NCBI GenBank assembly: GCA_026419785.1
Contig: JAODTK010005619.1
Span: 62,001-126,000 of the forward strand
DNA length: 64,000 nucleotides
Direction: 5' to 3'
Source of the DNA: Sclerodactyla briareus
Lineage: Eukaryota; Echinodermata; Holothuroidea; Dendrochirotida; Sclerodactylidae
Shown here piece by piece: positions 33,181 through 44,786 of the stretch; positions within the stretch are counted from its first letter, which is position 1; each line of letters begins with the position of its first letter. The position numbers were made by a program, and so were the translations under genes. The notes under the pieces are model-generated. The model did no database searches. It was not told the DNA's origin and saw only the letters and a list, made by a program, of their open reading frames with translations.

Positions 33181-33500
33181 AATCGAATTCAGTTCCTGAA
33201 TTTAGTATCATCAATATTTTAATTCATTATTTATTTGAATTTACACTGTCGCAAGAATTTTAAACCATAACAATAGTTCACATGATTAACATGTGGAAGG
33301 AAGTAATACTAAGAGGCCCTGGAGAGCTTATCAAAGAGTACACTCCCTGAAAAAAAGAAAGAAAAAAGATTGTCACAAGTAAGAACAGGACTCTATGACG
33401 TACCCCCACCCCGCCATCACAACACCCCATCCCATCCCGTTTACAAACAATGAAATGAAAGCTCTATCTACCACACAAAACAGATATATCTCCAGGAGTA
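33181..33500. other. short interval between DIRS block 1 and LINE C
   Basis: AT-rich sequence, an A/G-rich run near 33350 and a C-rich CCCATCCC segment near 33405-33440. No coding similarity noticed. It may hold the remaining 5' part of the DIRS element or the 3' UTR of LINE C. Confidence 0.4.
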
Positions 33501-34930
33501 CTTGAAAGTGTCTAGTAATATTTTAAATGATACGGGATTGGCGGAGTTTGTTGTTATTTTCATGAAGTCCGTTCCATAATTTTGTACTCAATATCTTAGC
33601 TGTGTTACACTGTGCACGTCAGAATAAGATCGTTTTTCAATCACGTCCCATGCTCGTATTATAAGATGGAATGATCCAATAATAGTGTAATGTTTGAAAC
33701 GATTTGGGAATAAAATTATTTAGGCAATTATAGCTAAAGGTCAACACATTCAGTGCAACAATATCCTCAAGTTTCAAAAGATTCAATTCCTTGAAAATCG
33801 GAGATGTACTTGTGCGATGTGTCACTGATGCAATGTTCCGAATCGCACGTTTTTGGAGAATATAAAAGCGGGTTCAATTAATTTGCAGACCAGATGTTCC
33901 AGACCAGATGAGTGAAACAATATGGCAGGTGAGCGATAGAATAGCTATATAAATAAGTCTCATAACATTCGAGGTAATAGATGCTTCAATTTTGACATAA
34001 TACCGTTTCCTCCAGCAGTCAGACTGCAAATGTGACGTAGGCTGTATTCCATGAGAGGCGAGAGTCTATATATACTCATACTCATAAGAATTTCGTACTG
34101 TCGACTCTATCGATGGGTCTACCATTCATACTGATATGATATATGTTATTTTTAGAGCAGTAACCCATGAAATTCGGTTTTCGACGTTCGAGGAAAGTTT
34201 ATTCGAAGTGAAACCCTCATAGAATTTGGCAATTCATCAGGACCTCTTTCTTTTCTTTGTGTTGTTCCCAGTGGAAAATATGTTGGTATCGTCGGCAAAA
34301 GGGACAGTTGAACATTTATTGGAAACATTAGGCAGGTCATTAACATACAGGATGAATAACAAGGGGCCTAGAATCGGCCCTTGTGGTACCCCGCATCTAA
34401 CAGTGAGCTGTTCATAGTTCCAGTTCATTACACATGTAAACTTTTTTTTTTCATTGAATAGGTAGCTTTCGAACCAAGACAATGCTACTCCTCTAATACC
34501 GTGATATGATAGTTTGTGGAGTAAAATCCTGTGGTCAATGGTATCGAAAGCTTTCGATAAATCAAAGAATATACCTATTGAGTAATGTTTATTGTTTAAG
34601 GCTTTGTAAAACTGGTCTGTAACGTCTGCAAGTGCCAATTCAGTAGAATGGCCGAAACGGGATCCGTATTGACAATTTCTAAACAGGTTATTAGTAGCAA
34701 GAAATTTATTTAAACGATTAAACACCTCTTTCCAACACTGTGATATACATGGTAGAATGGACATGGGCGATAGTTGCTGATTTCATCCTCTCTCCTTTTT
34801 CGTCTCCTTCTTTGAGAATTGGTATCACCTTAGCCAATTTTTTTTTCGTGGATGTCTTGAGCTGTGATGACCTCAGGTTGGTCAGTTGTGTATGTCTGTG
34901 TATATTTGATATCAAATATCAAGCGCGTGC
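33500..34930 (-). mobile_element. LINE C: Jockey/CR1-like RT fragment
   Basis: Minus strand: KLAKVIPILKEGD (about 34830); a 175-codon intact stretch 34764-34237 with RFGHSTELALADVTDQF, GIFFDLSKAFDTIDHRILL, CGVPQGPILGPLLFILYVND and FADDTNIF (catalytic Asp pair intact); NFMGYCSKNN, GRPIDRVDSTKFL (about 34100-34170); and a C-terminal SPIFKELNLLKLEDIVALN (about 33800). Domains upstream of the RT are missing (5' truncation) and several stops follow the RT core. Insertion orientation is the same as LINEs A and B and the DIRS element. Confidence 0.92.
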
Positions 34931-37900
34931 TTAGGACAGACATATTCGAAGGCAATGGCATTACTAATCTCGATAAGTGATGCTGTGTGGGGACTGGGGG
35001 GGGGGGGGGCAATCCGCAACGATTATCAAGAACAATTGACTATTTAGTCTACTTTTCGATTCCGAGAATACCTTTTTATTTTATATTATGACAAAATTTT
35101 ATGAAACCTCCCAACATTTTTTTTAAAAAACAGGGGGGGGGGGCTTGGCCCCGGGCCTCAAATCGGGCACGGACGCCACTGCGCACTATGCTGGTTGACC
35201 AATGTACATGTGACCTCACCGGAGTGAGTGTAATGATGAGGAATAATGGAGAGTTTTTTTTATGTATACTTGCCGAGCACAAAGAATCGAACCTATTCAA
35301 GGCCCAGCAGACGAGGGTTATGCAAACCTGGATACTGCACCACATTGTCAACTGTGAATCCATTCGTAAGGCACACCGAACAAGGCATGCAACGCCTCTA
35401 GGCCGTACCTTAATGTGGGGGAGGGGGGGGGGAGGTAATCACAAGCAGACGGCAACCTACAGATTGCCTACCCCCTGTTTGTCCCTGCACCAATCGCTTG
35501 TGCTGAGCGACCAGCGAGAAGGCAACAGGTATAACAATTTTGAAACCCTAAACACGTTATACAACAGGGTTGAAGGGGAGAGTAGGTGTCTACAGTGGTG
35601 TCTACAGAGGGTGCTATATTGCGCCAGATCGCATCAAGTGGAAACACACACAATTTTTTTTTGGAACGGACAATTTGGGCAATCCTAATCGTATGGCACG
35701 CCAACTTCCCGAAATTGGTTGCACTCCGCCCAGATAGCCACCTCACGCCAACCCAGAATTGGTCGCCCCCCCCCCCCTCTTCAGAGACTCCCCCACTGGA
35801 AAAATCCTGACTACGCTACTGCTCATATATTCTACATTCCGAGCCTACATCGTTCAGCTCAGAAAGGCGCCTAAATTACAAATGCCAAACCTACAATGGG
35901 GGCAGTGGTGTGTTAGACGTGTTGTGTCTACGCCACCATGCGACTATCATTATTCGGAGTGATTATTGTAGCTTTTAAAATAACCCATTATAGTAGGGGG
36001 GAACAACGAAATACGTTAGATATGTGTGCTCAGCAGAACATATATTATCGTGATAACGAATTTGTGTGTGTTTTGAGATCACAGGAGCAGGCGGCATACG
36101 GTTGACAGTTGTTGAGGTAATTGGTGGGTGGGTGAAATGGATAGATATTAGTGTTTCCAGTGCCTACAGTGAAAATATGAAGGCGGGTGAGTACCTTAAG
36201 TTCGAACTAATAACAACAGTGTCTCCAAAGAACAATCTGATTATTACAATTCGGCTGGCTTAATTTGTTATTGGTATATGAGGTATGAATTCCTATGTCG
36301 ATCTGATCAAGTTCTTGGGAGGGGTTCATAGACTCACGATTCAGAAACACTAAAAATGAAATGCAAAAGGAACATAGTAGAAAGATGGGAAATTAAATAG
36401 AAAAAAGTTAGCGCGATCAATCAGAAATGACAAAATGAGGCAAACTATGGTATAGTGATCGCCATTTCTTTGAGTAATACCCAACTTATGTAACAAAGCG
36501 CGCAAAATCACCTAAAATGTGAATGTTTATTCTAAGCAGGCAAGTAGCAGAATAAATAAATAACCACACTCCAACACGTCCGAATAGTGCAGTCAAGTTG
36601 AGTTTCTAGTAACACGTCTCCTCCTTTGTCATTACCACAGGCAAATATTACCTTGTGGCTATATAATCCCTACGTTCGCGAAATGATAGGGGTTTCTATC
36701 TGCGTATGATGATAATGAGCAATCACAATACTGTTGGATATGATATCTAGGCCTATTATTCGAAAGCTTGGTTCCTCCGGGATCGAAAACAATTTACCAA
36801 AGTTAAAGACTGCCAATGTCCAAAATCCACAACCAGCTATTTTGGTACGAAGTTTCTCATGCAATTATGCAATTATATGCAATAAAAACATCCCTTATGC
36901 TATTAATCTGAATCATGCCAAAAGCTTGTATCAATCTGTATTTGCTAATGGTGACTTCCATCCAATGGGGAAAAAATCAAAGCAACAGATTTTGAGCGGT
37001 AAATTATTTTCAGTTCATTTAGCAATGTTGAACAAAGACGACTGTGTTTGACAGAACATGAACCTTTGTGTGGTATAATAATGTCGCCTTATTTGCATGG
37101 AGTTTCACCCCAGCGATCCTCAGGCGCGAAGCCAGGCTTCCGAGGCGGGGGGGGGGGACAATTTACCCCGATTCCCCCGGGGTCCCCTCTGCTGACGGAA
37201 GTGATGGGCACGGCAGAGAAGGTGGGGGGAGGGGGGGGGGGTGGTGGTAAACACCATATTCATGATGGCCGCCGAGAAGCAGACATCCTCTTAGCTCCCC
37301 ATACACCTTTAAAGTCCAATGGCATTATGAGCGACTTATTCTAGCAATTATTCTATTGCCTTCCCAACTCAGTGGATTTTTTGTTTTGGGTTTCCAATAC
37401 TGGTCTTCTGTTTTTCATCCTCCCTCATCTTGTTCCCGTTTATAGCCTTTGATTCACCGATTGCCCACTCGGTCTTTCGTCAGGGGGAAACTTCCCCCCC
37501 CCCTCCCCCGCCCCACAATGACTACGGACACTGGATGTCTTCGATTTGGTCACCCTAAATGAACGCTGAGAATTAACATTTCTTCCAATTTCCAAACTCC
37601 GAACCCATGGAATTCTCGAATTGTGGCACTAGTAAATCATGATTATAGTTACGGTGTGCAGTAGGACTACTGATGACTGAAAATAGAGGGGAGGGATGTC
37701 CAAAACCGCACCAAACGTATCAGGGGGGCCTGAACGGACAAAGTACGCCAACGCCTTTGTCAACCTAATCTGGCATAATTTTGGCACATTGCAACCGGCA
37801 GACAATATGTACAGGGAGCAGACCCGGCATATACATATGCCTTTCAGAAAATAAGCTTAGAATTCAAAGGATGAATATCTAACTCAGATGACGCAACCCA

Positions 37901-39000
37901 AACAGCGTAGCAGGATCGAGTCAGAGGGGGGGCATGACGATTTTTTCCGATTTGCACATTTCTTCCGGGTTTCCCCTCTGCTCACGGATGTTGTGAGTGG
38001 GGGCGGGGGGGGGGGGGGGGGGAGTGGGGGGGGGGGGGGAGTGTGGGGTGGGGGGGGGGGGGGGGGCGCGGGGGAGGGGAGGGGGGGTGACATATGAGGT
38101 TTCGTAAAAAAGCAGGCTTCCTAGTAACTCCCATATCCCCAACCGGCGATGACATTTTGGGCCTAGTTATTCAGCGAATTATTCAATTGTATTCCCAACT
38201 TCACTGGGATTTCTGGTTTTTCCCACTTTGTTCTATCTGTTCTTCTTCCTCCTCCATCTCCATAGCCTTCATTCCCCTCTCGATTCTCGTCACCTCTCAT
38301 GAAAAGTTAGGTAAAGTTAAACTTTTTTTCGAAGCCGTGACTACGTGTTCAGATGTTTCAGACCCGCTGTTATCACTCTGGATTTCTATAGATGTTAGAT
38401 GAGTACCGGTAGGCCTACAATCTGAGCATGTTATTTTTCGATTACGTTGGCAAAAATTACCAGCAGCGTAACTTCTCGCAGCCCAACAGACATAACGATA
38501 TGTAAAAATAGAAAAAAAGGATTTGGAAAGAGCAAATGTTACAAATACTATGATAGGCTATCGTTTCAGACAATGACCAAGACAATGCCAATAATAAGGG
38601 GAGATCGAAAGGAACAATTAACTTCTCCCCAAAGTCTTCTCTATACGCTGGTGGTAATTATCTGTAAGTATTAGTCCGTTACCCGATCACGATGGAAAAT
38701 GGGACTGGCCAAAACGAGTCGGTTTATAGTAATATAGCTGAAGCGCCCGTGGTGGCTGCATGTCCTTTTGCTCTTCTACATTTGTATCTTTTCCTGTCAT
38801 GCTTGTTGGGAATTTGCTGGAATATGCTGGACTATGTTCAGGATATGTCGGTGCGCCTTTAGAACGTGTTTTTGTAAGATTTTGTTCGTTTGCTGTCAGT
38901 ACTGTGTTTGGTGTCATTTTCGTTGAACTTTTTGTGACGTTCTTGATACGGTTGACACGCATGTTACGGTGCCTTAGCACTGTTTTCGAAACACCAAGGA
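34931..39000. other. gene-free repeat-rich stretch
   Basis: Contains several G or C homopolymers (about 34996, 35135, 35425, 35767, 37145, 37223, 37494) and the long G tract at 37997-38087. Phrases such as GGACGCCACTGCG (about 35171) and GACTACGCTACTG (about 35808) suggest dispersed G-rich repeats. The ORFs over these tracts are low-complexity artefacts. A 105-codon open minus frame at 38690-39005 (start LLGVSKTVLRHRNMRVNRI) is protein-like but unrecognised. Confidence 0.4.
37997..38087 (+). repeat. about 90-nt nearly pure G tract
   Basis: Runs of 5-18 Gs interrupted by single A, T or C bases. It has strong G-quadruplex potential on the + strand and is a likely assembly-error hotspot. The poly-Gly and poly-Pro ORFs over it are artefacts. 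Confidence 0.9.
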
Positions 39001-39027
39001 GCTAGTGAAATCGTACGGTAGCCCTAT

Positions 39028-41690
39028 TTGTATCCATCTTCTACCCTGTCAGTTTGTGGATCGGTGCCATATACACATATTACTGCAAATTACGTTTTTT
39101 GCGTTTTGCTGGAATTTCGCCATTGGATTATTAATCATGTAGTCAGTTCGTGGAATGTGGTCAACATTACGGTTGGATTTACTTTGACCAACCTGTTAGG
39201 GACACGGACTTCTATTGTTGTCACGGAGCCTTGGATGGGCATCTATTCTGATCACAACTTTGGTTATCTGCAACCTATCGCAGTGCACTCGGGTCTTTCT
39301 ACCAAAGAGATAATTACAGAAATCTGAAAAGGCCAAGACCATTCCCACCTGCATCTCTCCCTATCTGCCGCAGTGGAGATGTGCATCACATGACACATTG
39401 GATAACTTGCGGTCATTTACAATGAAGAAATTGTCGAAAATTTTGGAGAAGTTGCCCTCTGCGTGCAAATCAGTAAATTGCAGAGCCATGTGTTCCTTGG
39501 TATGGACGGGTCTCTGAAGCAGCTAAAGACTCGGCGCCGGAAGGCTGAAGCTGCATGGATAAAATCCCGTTCAGTTGAACACCACAATGCATTTAAACTT
39601 TTAAGAACTGATTATCACAACACTGAACAAAAAAACAACCAGCAAAGAATAAGACCGATTTCAGAGCTAAAAATTGCTGACGTGGTGTTGATCATGCTAA
39701 ATTGTATTCGTTACTTGACCTTGACTGCAGCGCTCAATCTAATCCAATGCCAAAGAGATGACCAACAGTTGTCTCATATTTTTTTTCTCTCTTCTTCCTG
39801 AAAAAAAAAAAAAATAAGATCCTCACTATCAGAAATGACCTGCAGGGTATCCGGCATTTGAAATCTTCCCACTATGCAATGTCTGGTCATTTCAGTCATT
39901 TAGCTCTGCCAGTCAGGCTGAAGTGCTCAGAATTGTCACTAGTCAAAAGTACGCTTCCCAACAGACCAATCCCCGCTCGTCCTATTTAAACAACCATACC
40001 TGATACGTCTCTGCCTGCTATCGGTTCACATAGTCAACCTATCCCTCCAGACTGGCTCATTTCCGCTAGTTTGGAAAACTGCATTCGTTACACCACTTAT
40101 TAAAAAGCCATCTCTCGATCCCGCCCTTTGCATACCGCCCAGTTTGCGCAATCCCCCTCATCTCTAAGAATCGTCGAAAGAGCGCTGGTTTATCAGTCTA
40201 TCGTCTCATATCTCCGCTAACGCACACCCTCTCCGACCTACCCTAGCGCTTATAGGCGTTCCACAGTACCGAGACTGCGTTGTTGAAGCTGGCTAACGAC
40301 GTCCTCCTGGATTTGATCGCCAGCACTCAAACACTCCTGTTGGTTGCGGTAGATTTATCTGCCGCATTCGAGAGTGTCGACCAGGCCTCCTGCTGGATGT
40401 GCTCAACAACAAAATTGTAATTGAGGGGTCCGTGTATGCCTGGCTTTCATCGTATCTCTCCCCTAGATAATTTGTCGTTGCAGTCAATTCGGCGCATTCA
40501 CCAACCCGGTTCTTTGCCCATGTCTTTCCTCAAGGGTCCAGTACGTCGCTGGGCCAATTTTGTTTTAACTGTTACGCCAGCGAATCTTGGCTGAAACGAT
40601 CAACTGGCTGCTAGCCTAGGCCAAGCTCTATCGGGTATGCTGACGATCATACATTATATGTCAATTTCAAATCGGGCCCCCGACAGAGGAGTTTATCAGT
40701 TTTCATCAGTGATTCAGAATGTTTTGGGGGGATGTTTCAAAAAATCGTGATGACCCAGAATAAACTTGCAAATGAACGACACGAAGACTGAGGTGATTAT
40801 GTTTCAATCACAGTATTTAATTATAAGATGTGCCACTGGTCTATTACTGTAGGTAATGAAATGTTGATATCACTGATTGTGTTAAATTACTCCCTGAGTA
40901 CAGCTAGATTCCAACATGTCATCCACAATCAATTGCTTAGCAAGTCAGGGCGCAAGTTATAATCTAAATACAATGAGACAAATTCGTAATTGCCAATCAC
41001 AGTCGACAAGCTTCAACTCGGTCGTTTTTAGGTCTGGTCATCTCTCACATTGATATTTTAAATGCTTTACTTCTTGGCTACGTACCTAGCTCGTCTTTGC
41101 CTCCCTCTTCAATCAATCAGAATCAAGCAGCCAACTAATCCTTCTCAAGAAAAAATAGACAGTGCCACTGGTGCCTGCGATTCTTCACCGGCTCCCTGTG
41201 GCACAGCGTGTTAAATTCAAGGTTCTCTGTCATGGTCTATAAATGCCCTTAAACGAGCATCCTCTCCCCGATATCTGACCAATTTTGTTCACCAGGCGAA
41301 CTCTACTTACACCTAAGGAGCATCCTTTTACTCTCTGTGGCCCCTCTACTCGCCCAAAAAACGGTCGGTGACTGTGTTTTTTCCGTTGCTGGTGCTAGGC
41401 TATGGAATGACTCCCTCCCTAAATACAAGACTGTGCCACTTTCTTGGCGTTCAAGTCATCTTTGAAACCTTTTTTTTCAAGCGGCTTTTGGGTGATTCGT
41501 GTATCCCTGTTTTGGTTGTCGTTTTCTGTCATCTATTGTCATTCCAGTGTTGTGCTATTGTTCTATTTTTCCATTTACTTGTATGTTTGTATTTCTGTAT
41601 ATTTGCTCTGTAAAGCGTCGTAGAATATTGTCTTAGTTATGACGCTGTATAAATATTCATAAATAAATACATAAATAAGGGGAAGACTCC
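39028..41690 (+). mobile_element. decayed L2-like LINE with 3' tail
   Basis: + strand: an endonuclease C-terminal-like phrase VVTEPWMGIYSDHNFG (about 39225); linker LKQLKTRRRKAEAAWIKSRS and EHHNAFKLLRTDYHN (39510-39625); then RT in broken frames: STETALLKLANDVLLDLIA-like (about 40270-40320), LLVAVDLSAAFESVDQA (about 40340), YADDHTLYVNF (40636-40670; catalytic Asp pair intact), MNDTKTEVIMF (about 40775); post-RT VAGARLWNDSLPKYKTVPLS (about 41385-41445). The 3' end has TGTAAAGCGTCGTAGAATATT ... GACGCTGTATAAATATTCATAAATAAATACATAAATAA (41610-41677 region), the stem-like tail and short repeat typical of L2 elements. Many indels: inactive. Confidence 0.85.
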
Positions 41691-42046
41691 TCACACTTCT
41701 CTTTATGTTATGCAGGTTTAAAAAAAGAGAACAAATGGAGAGGATATTTTCGCAGTTCTTTTTTTTGGCACTCTTGGCAGGCCAGTAGTGCGCAAACTTG
41801 CGAAAGGTGGCAAGGTGAGTTACATCCCATTATATGTGTGATATATGAATATAACCAGTGTATGCATTATTTGCGAGTGACAGGTCTATTAAGTGACAGG
41901 TCTTACGTAAGAGTTCGTATACATAATATAAGCCTATCGGGTCTAAGCAGTCGATTCGAATCTTTCACATGGGTTCGCGCCAGATTCCCTAAAACAGGAG
42001 GCGGCGATCGTGATAAATATTGGGGGACATACGAGGGTAGCACGTT

Positions 42047-42560
42047 CTAAGCGGAGCGCCACCAAGCGGTTGGCTGGGTAGCGTAGATAGAAGAACAATT
42101 GATCGTGTAAAGACCCCCCCAAAAAACCACACACAGATTGCCAGCGAAACGGCACTCCGGAGGCCGTGTGGCAGTTAGCACAACATTCCTAAAGTTGGCA
42201 ACTGAATTCTCTAGAAACTTCTTGGAGGCACCAACGGTTGACGCGTAGCATAGAAGAACATATTCGTTCTACAGACCCTCCAGGTTGCAGGAAACGGGCA
42301 CTACCCAGGCCATATGGCAGTAAGCAACATCCGAAAATTAGCCAATAAATTTCAACCATTTTATATTCCAAGAAACGGTCTTGAAGGAATGATCGATGTT
42401 TACGCCTTATACTTCGCACCACCATCGGTTGACGCGTAGCGTACAAGGAAAAATTGTTCGTCTCTACAGACCCCCAGATTACAGAGAACGCATTTCTCGG
42501 GCCTGATGCGGCGTAAAAGTAAACACATCACTATAATTAACAATAAATTCCCGGGAACAA
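42047..42560 (+). repeat. three-unit degenerate tandem repeat, period about 185 bp
   Basis: Units start near 42047, 42222 and 42412. Shared order: GAGCGCCACCA.CGGTTGACGCGTAGCGTA, then AAGAACA.ATTGTTCGT, TACAGACCC.CCAG, GGGC..TACCCAGGCC.TATGGCAG and CAATAAATT. Related single fragments occur at about 48888, 49276, 49452 and 50330. Located in the first intron of the gene 2 paralogue. Confidence 0.75.
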
Positions 42561-44430
42561 ATCAAAGTTCATTTCTTTAACATTCTCCATCAGTTGCCAT
42601 TACCCCCCTTTTTTAATGCATTTATCGGAATTCGATTGGAAGAATAGAGCCAGTCAGCGGGAAAAATCTGGTCATTTTTCGGAATTTGTCTCCAAATGTT
42701 CATGTCTCAGAATTGTTTTCCCCCGCCTCAAGCGCCCCATATAGTTGACACGTCAATCACGGAAAACCTCCGTAACTGATGTGCACCGATTCCCATTCCC
42801 TATTATTTTTTGTTTGCAATTAGCTTTCATCTTTTACAAGGAGCAGCACATCAGGCTGGAAAAACCAGTCTGTTATAAATAAACGGATTGAAAGTACATA
42901 AACTTTAGCCATGGTGATGTGCTTGTTTAGTGTAGGAAAATGGCAGTTGGGATTCAAGCATTGCTTGGGGGATACATAAATCGTTGTCCCAAACCAATTT
43001 TTCCTTGTGGCTTCCCATATGTTCAACCGCGACTTGTAAGATGACACGCAATGGAGATTTTTCTCTCCAGGAATCTGGCGACGACTGGAAGTGATTGGGT
43101 TGCTGGGCCTCGCCAAGTAACGAACATAGTTACAAGGACGGAAAAGAGAATACAGCGCGCACAGCGCGGAATTTTTCGAATTTTGGCCACTTTTAAACCA
43201 ACAATGTAAGCAATCTGATTAGAAAATATGTTGTTAGGCCTGGTGGTGTGCTTTGTACTGTACCTTTGATTCGTATGATTTTTTTACCAGTCTTGCAAAA
43301 TTTTGGGGCTATGATAGTAGTCCTCCCCCCACTATTTTTTTGTTGAGGTGGGGGGGGCGGGGGAAAGATCCTCCGTCTCCCGTGTGATCGCCCCCGCCAT
43401 ACCACCAACCTTATCCCTCCAGCATATAGTACCGTGTTGCTGTTAATTTTATTGGTAATAAAGGTTAGAGAGCCAAAGTGGTGCCCAAAGGAGAGGAGGA
43501 AAGAAAAAGAGGGACATTCATATATAGATTTATGTAATGTGTGTGGTTGATATCTCGCTTGATTATTCATCTACACAATGTTCGTTCTAGTGAACTGTAT
43601 CGAGCATCAATAAAATAAATAGGTCCACGGTGTTTTCTATACAAGAAAAAAATATGGATGAGATTTATTTTCATTCACAGCAGCCTTGTCGAAAAATATT
43701 CACAATTGTGGCCTGACATTTCTTATTAAGCTCAGATGATGATTTTAAAATTTTCCTTGGAAACTGTTTTGGAAAACTCCTAGGAATCAATCGTGGAGAT
43801 ACTCAGTAGACGTACAGTTAATATGTGAGAGTCAGTTTATGCCACTGTGTCCCCCTCCCTACTACAATTTTTCACAACACTATTCATTGGATGCTGTTCA
43901 CGAAATAATGAAAATTGATTTACCTGGATGACAACCCTCTCGCTTTGTCCCCAATGAGGGCTCTTGAGAGTTTTGTCACTCCCCCCCCCCCCCCCCCCTC
44001 CGTTAGTACTCATTTATCGTTGTAAGGAGCTCTGCAATATGGCGTATCGTGGGACATCATGAGCAAACAGCGTTTATCGAGCCTTCTGAGTCACAGGGGG
44101 CAAAATTTGCTTAATATTTTTTCACATATTTCCCATTTTTAAACCGGAAATGTACACCTCATGAGAAAGTAGCAATGCCAGAATTCACTCCAAACAACAC
44201 TCCCAACACACCGACATGAATGCTTTTAGGACGGAGTCGAAGGAATCAATACGTGGTGAATTGATAGTACGTAGTATCGTATCGTTTCGTATCGTGTTTA
44301 TTGCTATACATAGCGCATACAAAGCGCATACAAAACCATGACTTTAGCTTGAATTCGGAAGCTTCTAATCTTACAACAACAAGCTCGACCACTGACGGCC
44401 CTCCACTATTATCAGTATCGGTATTATCGT
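42561..44430. other. intronic, no gene seen
   Basis: Contains G/C runs (about 43350, 43981-43998) and a GCGCGCACAGCGCGG hairpin-type motif near 43156. No supported coding sequence on either strand. Confidence 0.4.
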
Positions 44431-44433
44431 TCC

Positions 44434-44530
44434 TGTATGTATGTAGTAGTATGTAGTATGTATTATGTAGTATGTTATGTATGTATGTAGTATGTATGTA
44501 TGTATGTATGTATGTATGGTATGTATGTAT
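44434..44530. repeat. (GTAT)n microsatellite
   Basis: Imperfect GTAT/GTAGTAT repeats for about 95 bp, immediately upstream of the paralogue's membrane-span exon. Confidence 0.9.
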
Positions 44531-44786
44531 CTAACTATTCATGTGTTTATGGTTCTGTTGATTTCATTTTTCCACAGAGCTTCTAGCGGTGCTACGTTGG
44601 CATAGTGTAGGGTCAATCGCTGTATTCCTGATTACTCTACTGATCTTGGAGCATTGGTCTGTTTGTACATGTCTCCGTACAATATGGGGCTGGCTATTGG
44701 CGGGGGCTATGGCATCGGATACGGCCGCGGATTTATGGCGGACGGGTGGATATGCGCACGGTTCCGGTCACCATTACGTGGTGTAG

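Larger units (their letters stand above)
41735..44786 (+). pseudogene. broken paralogue of the small membrane-protein gene
   Basis: Exon 1 at 41735-41814: ATG, hydrophobic run ending LALLAGQ, then TAG at 41786 where gene 1 continues; it ends at CAAG|GTGAGT. CTCTTGGCAGGCCAG.TAGTGCGCAA matches gene 1 CTCTTGGCGGGCCAAGCTTGCGCACAA at the nucleotide level. Exon 2 starts after TTTTTCCACAG (44577) with SSGATLA, then GSIAVFLITLLIL and CLYMSPYNMGLAIGGGYGIG and GGYAHGSGHHYVV (stop 44786), but these lie in different frames, so at least two indels separate them. Order (Ser/Gly ectodomain end, membrane span, Gly/Tyr tail) mirrors exon 2 of gene 1. No exon 3 counterpart is certain. Either a pseudogene or a gene with assembly indels. 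Confidence 0.6.

Noticed and set aside
35101-35688. 195-codon + strand ORF
   Set aside because: Runs across several G homopolymers and dispersed-repeat phrases; no domain, and composition like translated non-coding sequence.
37884-38142. poly-Gly and poly-Pro ORFs on both strands
   Set aside because: Direct translation of the G tract at 37997-38087.
41368-41613. 81-codon hydrophobic ORF taken as a membrane protein
   Set aside because: It overlaps the out-of-frame C-terminal and 3' region of the L2-like LINE.
44434-44530. possible CRISPR-like or regularly spaced array
   Set aside because: It is a plain tetranucleotide microsatellite in a eukaryotic genome; no spacers.
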